A DNA stretch of 64,000 nucleotides from the NCBI RefSeq assembly GCF_003048255.1, contig NZ_CP028487.1, forward strand, positions 682,001 through 746,000, given 5' to 3'. Of the stretch, positions 36,018 to 46,552 are shown one piece after another. The notes beneath the pieces are model-generated. The model saw only the letters and a program-made list of their open reading frames with translations. It did not search any database and was not told the DNA's origin. The DNA is from Yersinia massiliensis (GTDB lineage: Bacteria > Pseudomonadota > Gammaproteobacteria > Enterobacterales > Enterobacteriaceae). Numbering within the stretch: position 1 is the first letter of the stretch; each line of letters opens with the position of its first letter. The position numbers and the translations under genes were made by a program.

Positions 36018-37916
36018 TTATTTTATGCGAGCAACAGGAGCTGCTTCGATGACCAGTGTTTCCAATGGTTTTAGCGTGATAATCACCGGTTTGCTGTAAT
36101 CAACGGGCAGGGTGGTATTCGCGCCGTACACCGGTTTGAGAGTGAAGCTCGTTGTTTCGCCGCTCGGAATTTCGAAACTTTTGGTCAGGTCTAAATAGTA
36201 ACTTTGCTCTTTATCCAGCGGATTTCGTAAACCCAATATCGCTTTATTTGGGTTCCATGATGCCCAGCCATACACTTCCAGCGAGGTTGGGTTGCCACCA
36301 ATCCAATGGGTATCCACCAGCACATCACTATTTTCCCGTGACCATTTAGCGGCGTTGGCCAGCGTGTCCCATTTATGACTGTTTAGCAGGGAAGGCGTGA
36401 TGTAGAGCTCTTGTAGCTGGGTGCCTGTGGCAAAGTAACTCCATACCTGATCGGCAAAATCGCGATCAGTTTGTTCTTTCTCCAGTCCAAAATAGGCGTT
36501 TTCTGCACTGACAATACCGTGATACATCAGTGAATTGATGGGGAATAACGGGCCTTTACGCACAATCGAGCGGTAGGTTTCAGCATCACGGTAGGTCATC
36601 CATTGCTGAGCGGGCGAACCTTTGCCAAAGAGGTTGATATCATCGCCCTGACGCCAAATAGAGTCCGCGTAGAACAGCCATGACGGGCTGGCATCGGTGC
36701 CCGTGGTCAGGTTGATAAACAGGTCTTTATTGACCTCTCGCATGTTTTTAATCAACTCGATAGAGGCGTCGAAGTCAGAGGCGAACTGGCTACCCTGAAT
36801 ATGCGAGTTGGCGTTACCCATACCGTCTAGCTTGAAGGAAGTGATGTGTTCATTTTTGATGAGCTTGATGATCTGCTCATTAAAATTGCGGAAGTAATTG
36901 GGGCCGGACAACGCGAATTTCCCATCAACGGTTTCGAAACCATTTTCTTTCGCGTGCGAGACGCGGATATCGCGTGGTTTGTTATACCCGCCCCAAGGTG
37001 ATAGCCATAGGCCCACTGAGGTATGCAGGCTGTCGGCCTTATCTTTCACTACCCCGAATCCTTGGCTAAACGCAGGGCCAAACAGCCATTTGCCGGTGCG
37101 GTCATCCCAGCCGTCATCCAGTAAGAAGCCGTCCAGTTTTACCCCACGTTTTTTAATCAGCTCGTTAGCGTAGGTATCCATACGGTTGAGCACTTCTTGC
37201 TCGGTGTAGGTGGTGAAGAAACCAATATCCATCCAGCTATTGTAGTGAAGGTAGGGGTGATAGGGGCGCGCACGCATCTCATTGATAAATTGGTTAAAGC
37301 TACGGCGAAGCTGATTACTTTCTTCAAAGGTGCCGAAATAGGTAGTGAAGGTGACAGGTGCATCCGTCGTAATAGGCGTTTTTAGCGGCACATTCAAATT
37401 GGTTGTTGTTTCATAGGCATAGGTATTGACGATCGGTTTTTCCGGCAGAATAAAGAAACTGTCAGCAATGATCGGCGAGCTATTGATGGCACCATCTACG
37501 TAAGGGGCTTGGGATTGCCCTTTGGTCGGGAAGAAGGTTATTTTCGCCACATCGCGTGGCTGACCTTTCGCTTGAATCTGGTAGTCGATACTGGCGTATT
37601 TCCCTTTTAATACGTTGAGCACCACGACGACATCAAAGTCTTTATGTTCGTAATTGATATGAATGGCATCGCCTTTCTGACTGACATTCTTAATTTTAAA
37701 GTCGGCGGCGTGGATCACCTCTTCGTTAGGCAGTGTCAGAAAGAACAGTTCCACCGGGGCAAGTTTATGGTTTGAAATCTTATCTTGTATCACGACAGCG
37801 GAGTTTGCATCGTTAAAAGAGAGGGCTATTTTATCGTTATTCAGCAGGTATTCGGAGGCAAGGGCGCCATGGCTCACCAGCAACAAGAGCAGTGAGCTCT
37901 TTATCATTATTTTCAT
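36018..37916 (-). CDS. secreted glycoside hydrolase, GH36-like (putative alpha-galactosidase/alpha-N-acetylgalactosaminidase)
   Basis: From the ATG at 37916 (AAGGA upstream) the protein has 632 residues; an upstream in-frame ATG at 37988 would bury the signal peptide. The signal peptide (MIKSSLLLLLVSHGALA-S) sends it to the periplasm or outside. An N-terminal beta-sandwich precedes a TIM barrel with YNSWMDIGFFTTYTEQEVL and VKLDGFLLDDGWDD, the start of the catalytic barrel in melibiase-like enzymes. TSFKLDGMGN contains the probable nucleophile Asp, and RQGDD may hold the acid/base. A C-terminal beta domain closes the protein. It lies 125 bases after kbaY, on the same strand as the GalNAc operon, so release of GalNAc or galactose from glycans is a reasonable guess. 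The exact substrate is not known. Confidence 0.7.
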   Translation of the reverse strand: MKIMIKSSLLLLLVSHGALASEYLLNNDKIALSFNDANSAVVIQDKISNHKLAPVELFFLTLPNEEVIHAADFKIKNVSQKGDAIHINYEHKDFDVVVVLNVLKGKYASIDYQIQAKGQPRDVAKITFFPTKGQSQAPYVDGAINSSPIIADSFFILPEKPIVNTYAYETTTNLNVPLKTPITTDAPVTFTTYFGTFEESNQLRRSFNQFINEMRARPYHPYLHYNSWMDIGFFTTYTEQEVLNRMDTYANELIKKRGVKLDGFLLDDGWDDRTGKWLFGPAFSQGFGVVKDKADSLHTSVGLWLSPWGGYNKPRDIRVSHAKENGFETVDGKFALSGPNYFRNFNEQIIKLIKNEHITSFKLDGMGNANSHIQGSQFASDFDASIELIKNMREVNKDLFINLTTGTDASPSWLFYADSIWRQGDDINLFGKGSPAQQWMTYRDAETYRSIVRKGPLFPINSLMYHGIVSAENAYFGLEKEQTDRDFADQVWSYFATGTQLQELYITPSLLNSHKWDTLANAAKWSRENSDVLVDTHWIGGNPTSLEVYGWASWNPNKAILGLRNPLDKEQSYYLDLTKSFEIPSGETTSFTLKPVYGANTTLPVDYSKPVIITLKPLETLVIEAAPVARIK

Positions 37917-38041
37917 ACGATGTCCTTGTATTTGTAGGTACAGAAAAGCTATGAGTATTTTTATTAGATGTAGCAGATAGTGACGCAAACTCAGGGTGTT
38001 ACCCGACGGTTGAGCCGGGTAACTTTTTCAGGGTGTAACAT

Positions 38042-38932
<891 letters not shown>

Positions 38933-40087
38933 TCAGCCTTTCCAAGGGTGAATAACGACACCTTTCACGACACGGTTTACTGTGCCGCTGGCGGAAGGCG
39001 TGTCAGGGGTGATGCCTGCTTTGATGGATTCGTTGAGGGCGAAAATTTGGGTGTACATCAGGAAGCAGAATGCCTGTTCGACATCGATAAACTCTCGGGC
39101 AGCGGGCAGCAAGATGTGCGGCCCAGCAGTGATTTCAGGACTTGGCTCGGCTGAAATGGCCACCACGCGCATCGCTTGTTGGTCGCGGCGTAGCTCGCCG
39201 AGCAAATCGAGGTCATATTGGCGGGTGTAAGGGTGGCTTGAGACAAAGACCACAACCAATGTTTCTGCATTGACCAATGATTTTGGCCCGTGGCGGAAAC
39301 CGGTCGGGGAGTCATAAAATGCCGCCAGTTTACCGGCGGTCAGTTCGAGCACTTTCAGCGCCGATTCACGCGCCACGCCCTGTAACCCGCCACTGCCGAG
39401 GTAAACAATCCGTTTGAAAGGCAGGTCACCAAACGCAGATGCACTGAAGTCATCCTGTGAAGCGATTATCTGCTGGCAGCGTGTTGCCACATCGCCAAAA
39501 CGCACGCTGTTAATGATGTCGGGGGCGAATACGCTCAGGCAGCTAGCCATCATGGTACTGATACTGCTGGTCATGGCGAAACCACGGTCATGGGTTTCGG
39601 CTGGCATGAGCAGCGCAAGTGAATTATCACTTCTCAGAGCACTTTGGTACAAACTGCCCGCTTCATTACAGGTGATGACCAGATGGTGGCATTGGCTTAC
39701 GAGTTGGTCGGCTAAGTTAACCGCCGCGACGCTTTCGGGACTATTACCGGAGCGTGCAAAGGAGATAAGCAGCGTCGGTCTATGGGTAGACAAATAGTCG
39801 ACTGGATTGGTCACGAGGTCTGTTGTCGGCACCGCGACAAAGTTTTTGCCACTATGGCGTGATAGCCACGGCGCAATAATATCGCCGATAAAGGCTGAGG
39901 TTCCCGCGCCGGTCAGGACAATCTGTAGGTCCGGTTTTTGTAGGAGTGGCGCAAGAAAAGTGTCGATATCACTACGCTGGCTTTCGATGTTTTTTAACGA
40001 TAGGTTCCAGCATGCAGGTTGCTGGCGGATCTCTTTTTCAGTCCAGGTTGTTGTGCCACAGGTACTGGCAGATAGGGTTTCGCTCAT
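38933..40087 (-). CDS. agaS: galactosamine-6-phosphate deaminase/isomerase AgaS
   Basis: This 384-residue protein has two SIS (sugar isomerase) domains: the first around LTGAGTSAFIGDIIAPWLS and LISFARSGNSPESVAAV, the second around IVYLGSGGLQGVARESALK and PTGFRHGPKSLV. It converts galactosamine-6-phosphate to tagatose-6-phosphate and ammonia. Studies of the Escherichia coli aga cluster identified AgaS, not AgaI, as the working deaminase; no agaI is present here, which agrees. The start ATG 40087 is preceded by a roughly 300-base intergenic region with AgaR-like sites, so agaS-kbaY (and perhaps the glycosidase) form their own transcription unit. Confidence 0.92.
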   Translation of the reverse strand: MSETLSASTCGTTTWTEKEIRQQPACWNLSLKNIESQRSDIDTFLAPLLQKPDLQIVLTGAGTSAFIGDIIAPWLSRHSGKNFVAVPTTDLVTNPVDYLSTHRPTLLISFARSGNSPESVAAVNLADQLVSQCHHLVITCNEAGSLYQSALRSDNSLALLMPAETHDRGFAMTSSISTMMASCLSVFAPDIINSVRFGDVATRCQQIIASQDDFSASAFGDLPFKRIVYLGSGGLQGVARESALKVLELTAGKLAAFYDSPTGFRHGPKSLVNAETLVVVFVSSHPYTRQYDLDLLGELRRDQQAMRVVAISAEPSPEITAGPHILLPAAREFIDVEQAFCFLMYTQIFALNESIKAGITPDTPSASGTVNRVVKGVVIHPWKG

Positions 40088-40144
40088 AACTCAGTCCTTA
40101 GTAGTGCCTATTCAATGGATCAGTGCCAAGTCGAATATGACAGT

Positions 40145-40243
40145 CTTTCGTTTCATTTCACTTCATCGACTTTATGCTTAATTGAAAATCTATAGAAAAG
40201 AAAACGAAAGGTCAACATAAGAAAAGAAATAAAACGAAAAACG
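40145..40243 (-). promoter_or_regulatory. AgaR-like operator cluster in front of agaS
   Basis: CTTTCGTTTCATTTCACTT (40145-40163), AAAAGAAAACGAAAGG (about 40196-40211) and GAAAAGAAATAAAACGAAAA (40221-40240) repeat the CTTTCGTTT / AAACGAAAG theme of AgaR operators. They lie 58 to 156 bases upstream of agaS, in the 303-base gap 40088-40390, marking a second AgaR-controlled promoter as in Escherichia coli. Confidence 0.75.
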
Positions 40244-40326
40244 TGATCTGAAATAGGGTGAGGCATTGCTAATGTATTGTTTTATAATGATATATTGTGA
40301 TTTCAGATAAATGATTGAGAAAAGAA

Positions 40327-40368
40327 GGAAAGGAAAGGAAAGGTTTGTGGCGGATGTGGCCACAAACC
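40327..40368 (-). terminator. terminator of kbaZ-agaVWEFA with GGAAA microrepeat
   Basis: On the reverse strand GGTTTGTGG (complement of 40360-40368) pairs with CCACAAACC (complement of 40342-40350), 22 bases after the agaA stop. The pyrimidine tail TTTCC repeated three times follows, seen on the plus strand as GGAAA units at 40327-40341. The imperfect T-run could allow some read-through into agaS. Confidence 0.65.
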
Positions 40369-40390
40369 AAAGTGATATGCAATGAAAGGG

Positions 40391-41524
40391 CTACAAGGAA
40401 AGTTGCTGACCATCAATCCAAATAGTTTGTAGATTGAGCTGTGAATCAAGTGCAATAAGGTTGGCTCGCTTACCCACCGACAAAGAACCGTAGGTTTGAT
40501 CAACCCCCAACATTTTGGCGGGATGTAGGGAGGCCATATGAATGGCATCTTCAGCAGGCACACCGACGTCATTGACCAAATTACGCACCGCGCTATCCAA
40601 CGAAAGTGTACTGCCCGCCAGCCCGCCGGAAGCGGTACGGACTACGCCCTGCTGCATGGTTACCCTGTGGCCACAAATTGAATAGTCACCATCAGGCATC
40701 CCCGTTGCGCTCATCGCGTCGGTGATCAGCAATATTCGCGGCTTGGCGCAGGCACAGCAAAGACGCATGACAGCAGGGTGAACATGGTGACCATCTGCTA
40801 TCAACTCAAGCCAGGCGCGCGGGTCGGTCAATCCCGCGCCTACCATACCGGGGTCACGGTGATGCAGGCCCGTCATGCCATTGAAACAGTGCACCAGCCC
40901 GTCCGCTCCGGCATCAAATGCGCGAACCGTTTCTTCATAACTCGCCGCACTGTGGCCGAGCATGACTTTTATGCCACGGTTTTTAAGATGCTTAATCGCC
41001 GCTAAGGCACTCGGTTTTTCAGGTGCCAGTGCCACGACACGTAATGTGTTCTGTGACACATCAATCAACCGATTAAGCTCGGCAATATCGAGCTCACGGA
41101 ACAACTCCGGTGGATGTGCACCTTTGTTTTGTGGCGTGAAATAGGGGCCTTCAAGATAGCTGCCCAGAACGGTCGCCCCAGGCCCCCCTTGGTGGTGACG
41201 CTGCGCAATGCGTTTTAACGCGCCCTCGACTTCGATAAGGGGCGCGGTGACGGTGGTCGGCAACCAAGCGCCGACCCCCTCATGGGCTTTATGCCATGCC
41301 AACTTATCCAGTACCTCTGGCGCGTCATCCATGACATCGACACCTTTACCGCCGTGGACATGAATATCGATGTAAGCAGGACACAGCAGTTCAACGTCAC
41401 GCAAACTCACACCCGACGGGATGGGTTCGATGGCAACGATAGTGTTGCCTTCTAGCCGCAACTGATGATCGTCAAGCCAGCCCTGCTCAGTGAGCAGCCG
41501 CCTTGCTCGCAGCAGTGCTGTCAT
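40391..41524 (-). CDS. agaA: N-acetylgalactosamine-6-phosphate deacetylase
   Basis: This 377-residue amidohydrolase removes the acetyl group from GalNAc-6-phosphate in the cytoplasm, giving galactosamine-6-phosphate for AgaS. The metal and active-site motifs are HVHGGKGVDVMDD, LGSYLEGPYFTPQNKGAH (Glu ligand), LGHSAAS, GLVHCFNGMTGLHHRDPG and LLITDAMSATGMPDG (catalytic Asp). It is homologous to NagA; the assignment as AgaA follows from the aga operon around it. The start overlaps the AgaF stop by four bases (ATGA), giving coupled translation. Confidence 0.93.
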   Translation of the reverse strand: MTALLRARRLLTEQGWLDDHQLRLEGNTIVAIEPIPSGVSLRDVELLCPAYIDIHVHGGKGVDVMDDAPEVLDKLAWHKAHEGVGAWLPTTVTAPLIEVEGALKRIAQRHHQGGPGATVLGSYLEGPYFTPQNKGAHPPELFRELDIAELNRLIDVSQNTLRVVALAPEKPSALAAIKHLKNRGIKVMLGHSAASYEETVRAFDAGADGLVHCFNGMTGLHHRDPGMVGAGLTDPRAWLELIADGHHVHPAVMRLCCACAKPRILLITDAMSATGMPDGDYSICGHRVTMQQGVVRTASGGLAGSTLSLDSAVRNLVNDVGVPAEDAIHMASLHPAKMLGVDQTYGSLSVGKRANLIALDSQLNLQTIWIDGQQLSL

Positions 41525-41955
41525 ATCCCTTCCTCAACCGGTACGGCCTCGCGATAACGGCCCATTTCGTCAACCAAACTGGTTAAGCCCCGGTGACCAC
41601 ACTCGAGCGCCTGAAGGCGGAACTCCTTGCTACTAAGACCATCGCGCTCCAGCACCATCTCCAGTAGGAGCTGTAAATTTACGCCAGTAATGACTTCACG
41701 TTCTGGTTTTAGCATGGCCAGTGTTGAGGCCACGCGGAAGGGGGTTCCCCCCAGCAAGTCGGTTAAGAAAATCAGCCCTTCTTTTTCGTCTAGACTCGCA
41801 ATGGCCTCTTCAAACTGCGCCGTCAGTAATGCGGTGGAAGAACTTTCGGGGAAATCGATAGCGATTACTTGGGGTTGATCGCCAAGTATCTGTTTCATCG
41901 CCTTTTCAAGCCCGCTGGCAAACCCACCGTGACCGCTGAGAATAATGCTTAACAT
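41521..41955 (-). CDS. agaF: GalNAc PTS, EIIA component
   Basis: This 144-residue mannose-family EIIA domain accepts phosphate from HPr. The phosphorylated histidine is His9 in LSGHGGFASG. The segments IFLTDLLGGTPFRVAS and VITGVNLQLLLEM are typical of the fold. Many PTSs fuse EIIA and EIIB; here they are separate, as in Escherichia coli aga. The gene lies 12 bases after agaE and overlaps agaA by four bases. Confidence 0.93.
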   Translation of the reverse strand: MLSIILSGHGGFASGLEKAMKQILGDQPQVIAIDFPESSSTALLTAQFEEAIASLDEKEGLIFLTDLLGGTPFRVASTLAMLKPEREVITGVNLQLLLEMVLERDGLSSKEFRLQALECGHRGLTSLVDEMGRYREAVPVEEGI

Positions 41956-41967
41956 AGTGCTCCTCGC

Positions 41968-42843
41968 TTACAGAAAGTGGCCAAATTTCCCGACAATCCC
42001 TAATACCACCGTCAGACCAATGAGTTTCAACGGGCTCCAGCCACGGCGGACTAACGCGTACATGATAAGGGTGTAGACCAGCGGTAGAAAAGCAGGCATC
42101 AGTTTGTCGATAACGTCAGCTTGCAGTTTCACCACGGCGTCGCCTGCGGTAATTTCAAGCGTCGTGGATAAGCGAACGTAGGTGGCGACAAGCGCGCCGA
42201 TCACAGTCATCCCAACGATAGACGCTGCACGGCCCACCTTCAGTGTATTGGCTTTGATGAGCGGGATAGCGGCAACACCCATGCGATAGGCATAGTGAGC
42301 TAACCCGAAACGCAAACCAAGATGGACGACGTTAAACATCACCAGAAATACAATTGCACCGAGGATGGAACCTTGCAAGGCCAAACTGGCACCAATACCG
42401 CCACAAATGGGGAGTAAGGTTAGCCAAAACATGGCATCGCCAATCCCGCCAAGCGGGGCACCCACTGCAATCTTGGTGCTTTGAATACTGTTCACATCCT
42501 GCTTTGAACGCTCCATCGCCAATATAATGCCGATAACGAAGGTCACGAGGAAAGGATGGGTATTGAAGAATCCCATATGGCCTTTCATGGCCCGCGCCAA
42601 GTCATTCTTATTGGTGTGGATCTTTTTCAGCGCCGGCAACAAGCCATATAGCCAACCGGAAGCCTGCATACGCTCATAGTTAAATGAGGCTTGCAACAGC
42701 ATGGAACGCCATGCCACACGGTTGATATCTTTCTTCGTCAGCTCCGCACCGATAGTTTGGTCTTCATAGATATTGTCGTTGCCATCAATAACTGACTTTT
42801 CAGTGATGCTGGCGTCGGGCAAAACTTGAGTATTAGATACCAT
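41968..42843 (-). CDS. agaE: GalNAc PTS, EIID component
   Basis: From ATG 42843 the protein has 291 residues: MVSNTQVLPD opens it, then a soluble part with LTKKDINRVAWRSMLLQASF, followed by PALKKIH, GHMGFFNTHPFL and IGDAMFWLTLLPICGG, all typical of mannose-family EIID. The C-terminal part holds the membrane segments. The start lies inside the end of agaW (11-base overlap), so the frame extending to 42939 is not used. EIIC and EIID together form the membrane channel for GalNAc. Confidence 0.93.
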   Translation of the reverse strand: MVSNTQVLPDASITEKSVIDGNDNIYEDQTIGAELTKKDINRVAWRSMLLQASFNYERMQASGWLYGLLPALKKIHTNKNDLARAMKGHMGFFNTHPFLVTFVIGIILAMERSKQDVNSIQSTKIAVGAPLGGIGDAMFWLTLLPICGGIGASLALQGSILGAIVFLVMFNVVHLGLRFGLAHYAYRMGVAAIPLIKANTLKVGRAASIVGMTVIGALVATYVRLSTTLEITAGDAVVKLQADVIDKLMPAFLPLVYTLIMYALVRRGWSPLKLIGLTVVLGIVGKFGHFL

Positions 42844-43615
42844 CTTCGAATTCCTCTTTCTGAGTGCTGGAAGTCTGTTGTGGAGTGGAGTCTTTACGCA
42901 TGAAATCGATGAGCGCCATCGCCAACGCCGCGGCAGCAATAGCCAATACCGGGAGTTTTAGCCAAGCGGCGGCGACAAAACCGAGAATGAAATAGGGGAT
43001 ATAGACATTTTTCATCATGATCTTCAGCAACACGGCAAACCCGATTGCTGGCATGATGCCACCTGCGACGCCTAGGCCGTCAATGAGCCGAGCGGGCAGC
43101 ACATCGATGACTGTTTTGGCATGATCTGCCCCAAAATAGATGGGCAAAAATGCACAGAGAAAATAGAAGGTACCGAGTGCTAATAACGCCAGATAGTTAA
43201 CGCGTTCAATGCCCGCGGTATCGGCGTTCGCTGCCATTCGGTCGCAACGGGCCATGACACCAGACATGATAGAGAATAGGAATGTGATACCCATTTGTAC
43301 GGCAACCGCGAATGGCACGGCAACACCGACGGCGACTTCTGGCTTAACACCGGCCGTAATCGCAAAGGCGGTGCCGACAATGGTACCGATAATCACGTTT
43401 GGCGGTTGAGCGCCTGCCAGCGGTGCAAGCCCCATCCAGACCAGCTCAAGGGTACCACCGGTGAGGATCCCCATATGAAGGTCGCCAAGGATCAGACCAA
43501 CCAACGGCCCGAGTACCACTGGGCGGTGCATATGCGTGAGGCCATTGAACATATCCAAGCCAGCAATAAAGGCCAGAATCCCCAACGCGAATGCCTGTAA
43601 TAAGCTAATTTCCAT
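42833..43615 (-). CDS. agaW: GalNAc PTS, EIIC component
   Basis: This 260-residue membrane protein has several hydrophobic segments and the mannose-family EIIC marks: ALGILAFIAGLDMFNG, HMHRPVVLGPLVGLILGD and MGILTGGTLELVWMGLAPLAGA. It recognises and translocates the sugar together with AgaE. The hydrophilic C-terminus (TPQQTSSTQKEEFEDGI) overlaps the agaE start. It begins 10 bases after agaV. Confidence 0.94.
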   Translation of the reverse strand: MEISLLQAFALGILAFIAGLDMFNGLTHMHRPVVLGPLVGLILGDLHMGILTGGTLELVWMGLAPLAGAQPPNVIIGTIVGTAFAITAGVKPEVAVGVAVPFAVAVQMGITFLFSIMSGVMARCDRMAANADTAGIERVNYLALLALGTFYFLCAFLPIYFGADHAKTVIDVLPARLIDGLGVAGGIMPAIGFAVLLKIMMKNVYIPYFILGFVAAAWLKLPVLAIAAAALAMALIDFMRKDSTPQQTSSTQKEEFEDGI

Positions 43616-43625
43616 AGAAAATACC

Positions 43626-44099
43626 TCAGAGGAGTTTGTAGAGATCCTGAGCGGGCTCTGTCGGCACGCCCTGAATAAAACATTCCACCCCTGCTTTTCT
43701 CAGGCCATAGAAAGCGGCAATATCCTGATCATCGACAGAGACGGTTTTCGCAATTTGTTGTTTACCTTCGACATAGTGCATGTTGCCGACATTAATTCGG
43801 GTCACAGGCACATCACCGTTCACCAGCGTGAGAAAGTCTTCGGGACTTTTACAGACCAGCAAAATTTTCTGCCGGTCAGTGGCACGATGAATATTGTCGA
43901 TGACTTTCTGCAGCGGCCAAAAGCGCACGGCAATGCCTTCTGCTAACACCATTTCCATCAAGTTTTGCTGAACTTGATCTTCGGCCACTTCATCATTGGC
44001 AACCAAAACCAAATTCGCGCCAGCAAACCCCACCCATTGAACACCAACTTGGCCATGAATGAGACGCTCATCAATACGACTTAAGACAATGTTTGGCAT
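43626..44099 (-). CDS. agaV: GalNAc PTS, EIIB component
   Basis: This 157-residue mannose-family EIIB carries the phosphate-accepting His15 in RIDERLIHGQVGVQW. NLVLVANDEVAEDQVQQ and INVGNMHYVEGKQQI are conserved in the family. It takes phosphate from AgaF and passes it to GalNAc entering through AgaW/AgaE. It lies 26 bases downstream of kbaZ in the same operon. Confidence 0.94.
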   Translation of the reverse strand: MPNIVLSRIDERLIHGQVGVQWVGFAGANLVLVANDEVAEDQVQQNLMEMVLAEGIAVRFWPLQKVIDNIHRATDRQKILLVCKSPEDFLTLVNGDVPVTRINVGNMHYVEGKQQIAKTVSVDDQDIAAFYGLRKAGVECFIQGVPTEPAQDLYKLL

Positions 44100-44125
44100 G
44101 CTTTTTTTTCCTTATTATCATTGTG

Positions 44126-45418
44126 TTAATGGGACGGCGACGTTCCCATGCAGGCCGCATGGTACTGGCGCAATACATCCTGAATATGGTCAATAATCAG
44201 TTCGTGCGGTGTGGCCTCAAGCCGTCCGGCACGGACCTCGGTGTACTGAAGAGGCAGATACTGGCTAATCAACGGCAGTGGGATCGGTTGGTCCGCTAAG
44301 TTACTCATTAATCGGGAATAAGCCTCGTTAATCTTGTCATTAGGCCAGTAGTAACGAATGCGGTCAGAATAGCTGTAGCTACGTGCCAGACGGCAGGCAT
44401 CGTTATTACCGTGATAATGATGTTTCCAATGCTCCGGATGTTCCAGCATGACGGTTTCCAGTACATCCCGTAGCCCAGAACTCGGGTATGGAGGCTGTAA
44501 TTCCTGCTCGATAGCCGCCAGAGAGAAAAGTGCTTCACGTAATGCGAAAGTGAGCGCGGGGCCGACTTTCAAAATGGCAAAGTGATTCTGAACTAACTGT
44601 TGCAGGGCGAGCGGAGTTTGGTAATCGGTGGAGTGAGCTTCAAACACCATGGTGTCAAACTCTTCGATAGTGTGGCTGAGAGCAAGAGATTTCTCAGGCT
44701 GATAATCAATAACATGAGTATGATCGAATTCTACGCCTGGTTGGACGACGAGCCCGATAATCCGTGGCCACAAATCGTGCAGACCTTGTTGCTCAAAAGC
44801 GTGGCGGTGAGCCTCTAATGTCGCTTTTGCCGCCCGCGGTGAGGTGACCTCAAGTGTGAGGAGCGTTTCGTGTGCGCCACCCGGAACGGGGACTTCTGTG
44901 CCGATAACATAAACTAGATCGGATGACCCTTGCTTATCCTTGCGGGTCTGTTCCGCAATTAAGGCTAACCTTGCTGCTCTTGCGGCGACGATTTCATCGG
45001 TTAAAGGCACTGGATCATCGGCACACGACATGCTGCAATCGAGGTGGATTTTCTTAAATCCAGCGGCAACATAATGGCGAATGAGTTCTTCTGCCTGAGA
45101 CATTGCTTCAGCCGCTGGGGCATTCTGCCAGCGGTTTGGCCCCAAATGATCGCCGCCTAATACCAACTGATGACGAGGAAGGTGATGTTTATCGGCCATT
45201 TGCTCAGCAAATTCACGAAAATCAGCTGGGGTCATACCGGTATAGCCGCCATACTGATCCACCTGATTAGAGGTCGCCTCTACTAATAAGATAGATTGCG
45301 TGTCACGGGCGTGGCGCATTGCCGCTTCCAGCACCATCGGATGAGCAGAACAGACGGCAAAAATGCCACATCGGTTATCGTGCTTATGGTCAGCCACAAA
45401 CTCGGTTAAATGTTTCAC
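44126..45418 (-). CDS. kbaZ: tagatose-1,6-bisphosphate aldolase, non-catalytic subunit
   Basis: This 430-residue GatZ/KbaZ protein stabilises and activates the KbaY aldolase. Conserved stretches include [51 protein letters not shown] and [12 protein letters not shown]. The start is GTG at 45418 with GAGAGGAAA just upstream, as no ATG precedes the conserved N-terminus. It is the first gene of the leftward aga operon; AgaR-like sites fill the space to divergent agaR. Confidence 0.94.
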   Translation of the reverse strand: MKHLTEFVADHKHDNRCGIFAVCSAHPMVLEAAMRHARDTQSILLVEATSNQVDQYGGYTGMTPADFREFAEQMADKHHLPRHQLVLGGDHLGPNRWQNAPAAEAMSQAEELIRHYVAAGFKKIHLDCSMSCADDPVPLTDEIVAARAARLALIAEQTRKDKQGSSDLVYVIGTEVPVPGGAHETLLTLEVTSPRAAKATLEAHRHAFEQQGLHDLWPRIIGLVVQPGVEFDHTHVIDYQPEKSLALSHTIEEFDTMVFEAHSTDYQTPLALQQLVQNHFAILKVGPALTFALREALFSLAAIEQELQPPYPSSGLRDVLETVMLEHPEHWKHHYHGNNDACRLARSYSYSDRIRYYWPNDKINEAYSRLMSNLADQPIPLPLISQYLPLQYTEVRAGRLEATPHELIIDHIQDVLRQYHAACMGTSPSH

Positions 45419-45452
45419 TTTCCTCTCCGTATTGGGTTTAGGTCACTTCTGC

Positions 45453-45651
45453 CTTTCGGTTCGTTTCACTTGATACTGCTTTATGGATCGATAAAAACAA
45501 AACGAAAGGTATCGGAAATGGGATCTGTTTCGCAAAAGAAACATAATGAAAGGGTGATTTCGGGTTCAGGCGCACTATTTGACCTAAGGTAAAGACTTGC
45601 TTTCCGGCAAAAGAAAGGCGTTAATAGCCGAAGTGAAATGAAACGAAAGGC
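45453..45651. promoter_or_regulatory. AgaR-like operator cluster between kbaZ and agaR
   Basis: Four sites share the CTTTCGTTT / AAACGAAAG theme: CTTTCGGTTCGTTTCACTT (45453-45471), AAAACAAAACGAAAGG (45494-45509), AAAAGAAACATAATGAAAGG (about 45534-45553) and AAGTGAAATGAAACGAAAGG (about 45631-45650). The last lies 20 bases before the agaR ATG. They would let AgaR repress both the kbaZ operon and its own gene. Confidence 0.8.
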
Positions 45652-45669
45652 TTTTGGAAAGGATCTCAT

Positions 45670-46479
45670 ATGAGTAATACCGATTCGGCAATGGATAAGC
45701 GTATCACCGGCACCAGTGAAAGACGTGAACAGATCATTCAGCGTCTTCGTCAGCAAGGAAGTGTTCAGGTTAATGATTTATCGTCATTTTTTGGTGTTTC
45801 TACGGTGACGATCCGTAACGATTTGGCCTTTCTGGAAAAGCAGGGCGTCGCGGTGCGTGCTTACGGTGGTGCGCTAGTGTGTGATGCTGGGGGGGCTGGA
45901 ATTGAACCGACGGTTGAAGATAAAAGTGCCCTGAATACGCCTTTAAAACGAGGTATCGCGCGCGTTGCTGCAAACCTGATCAAACCTGGGCACCGCGTTA
46001 TTCTCGACTCCGGTACCACAACCTATGAAATTGCGCGCCATATGCGTCATCACAAGGACGTCATTGCGATGACAAACGGCATGAATGTCGCGAATGCCTT
46101 GCTTGAGGCAGAAGGGGTAGAGCTGTTGATGACGGGGGGGCACTTGCGCCGCCAATCCCTTTCTTTCTATGGCGATCAGGCTGACCAATCGCTGCAAAAT
46201 TATCACTTCGATATGCTTTTTCTCGGGGTCGATGCTGTCGATCTGGAGCGGGGTGTGAGTACCCATAATGAAGATGAAGCGCGGTTAAACCGCCGGATGT
46301 GTGAAGTGGCGGAGCGCATCATTGTGGTCACTGATTCCAGTAAATTTAACCGCTCCAGTTTGCATAAAATTATTGATACTCAACGCATACATATGGTGAT
46401 TACCGATAAGGGCATCCCAGAAGAGAGTTTGAATGGTTTGCGTAAAGGTGGGATTGAAGTGATCCTCGTTGGGGAGTAA
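45670..46479 (+). CDS. agaR: DeoR-family repressor of the GalNAc cluster
   Basis: This 269-residue regulator has a DeoR-type helix-turn-helix (about 16-70: [20 protein letters not shown], then [14 protein letters not shown]) and a sugar-phosphate-binding domain with [31 protein letters not shown] and [11 protein letters not shown]. In Escherichia coli AgaR represses aga operons until a pathway phosphate appears. Position, divergence from kbaZ, and the CTTTCGTTT-type sites in both aga intergenic regions support the same role. AAGGATCT precedes the ATG. Confidence 0.94.
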   Translation: MSNTDSAMDKRITGTSERREQIIQRLRQQGSVQVNDLSSFFGVSTVTIRNDLAFLEKQGVAVRAYGGALVCDAGGAGIEPTVEDKSALNTPLKRGIARVAANLIKPGHRVILDSGTTTYEIARHMRHHKDVIAMTNGMNVANALLEAEGVELLMTGGHLRRQSLSFYGDQADQSLQNYHFDMLFLGVDAVDLERGVSTHNEDEARLNRRMCEVAERIIVVTDSSKFNRSSLHKIIDTQRIHMVITDKGIPEESLNGLRKGGIEVILVGE

Positions 46480-46519
46480 ACCCACTCCTCTCTAGCCAAG
46501 ACGTCTCACCGAGTCAGAG

Positions 46520-46552
46520 TTGCAGCCTGCTAGATGCCGGCTGCAATAGTTT
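46520..46552 (+). terminator. probable terminator of agaR
   Basis: TTGCAGCC (46520-46527) pairs with GGCTGCAA (46539-46546), an eight-base stem, followed by TAGTTTT. It lies 40 bases after the agaR stop. Confidence 0.65.
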
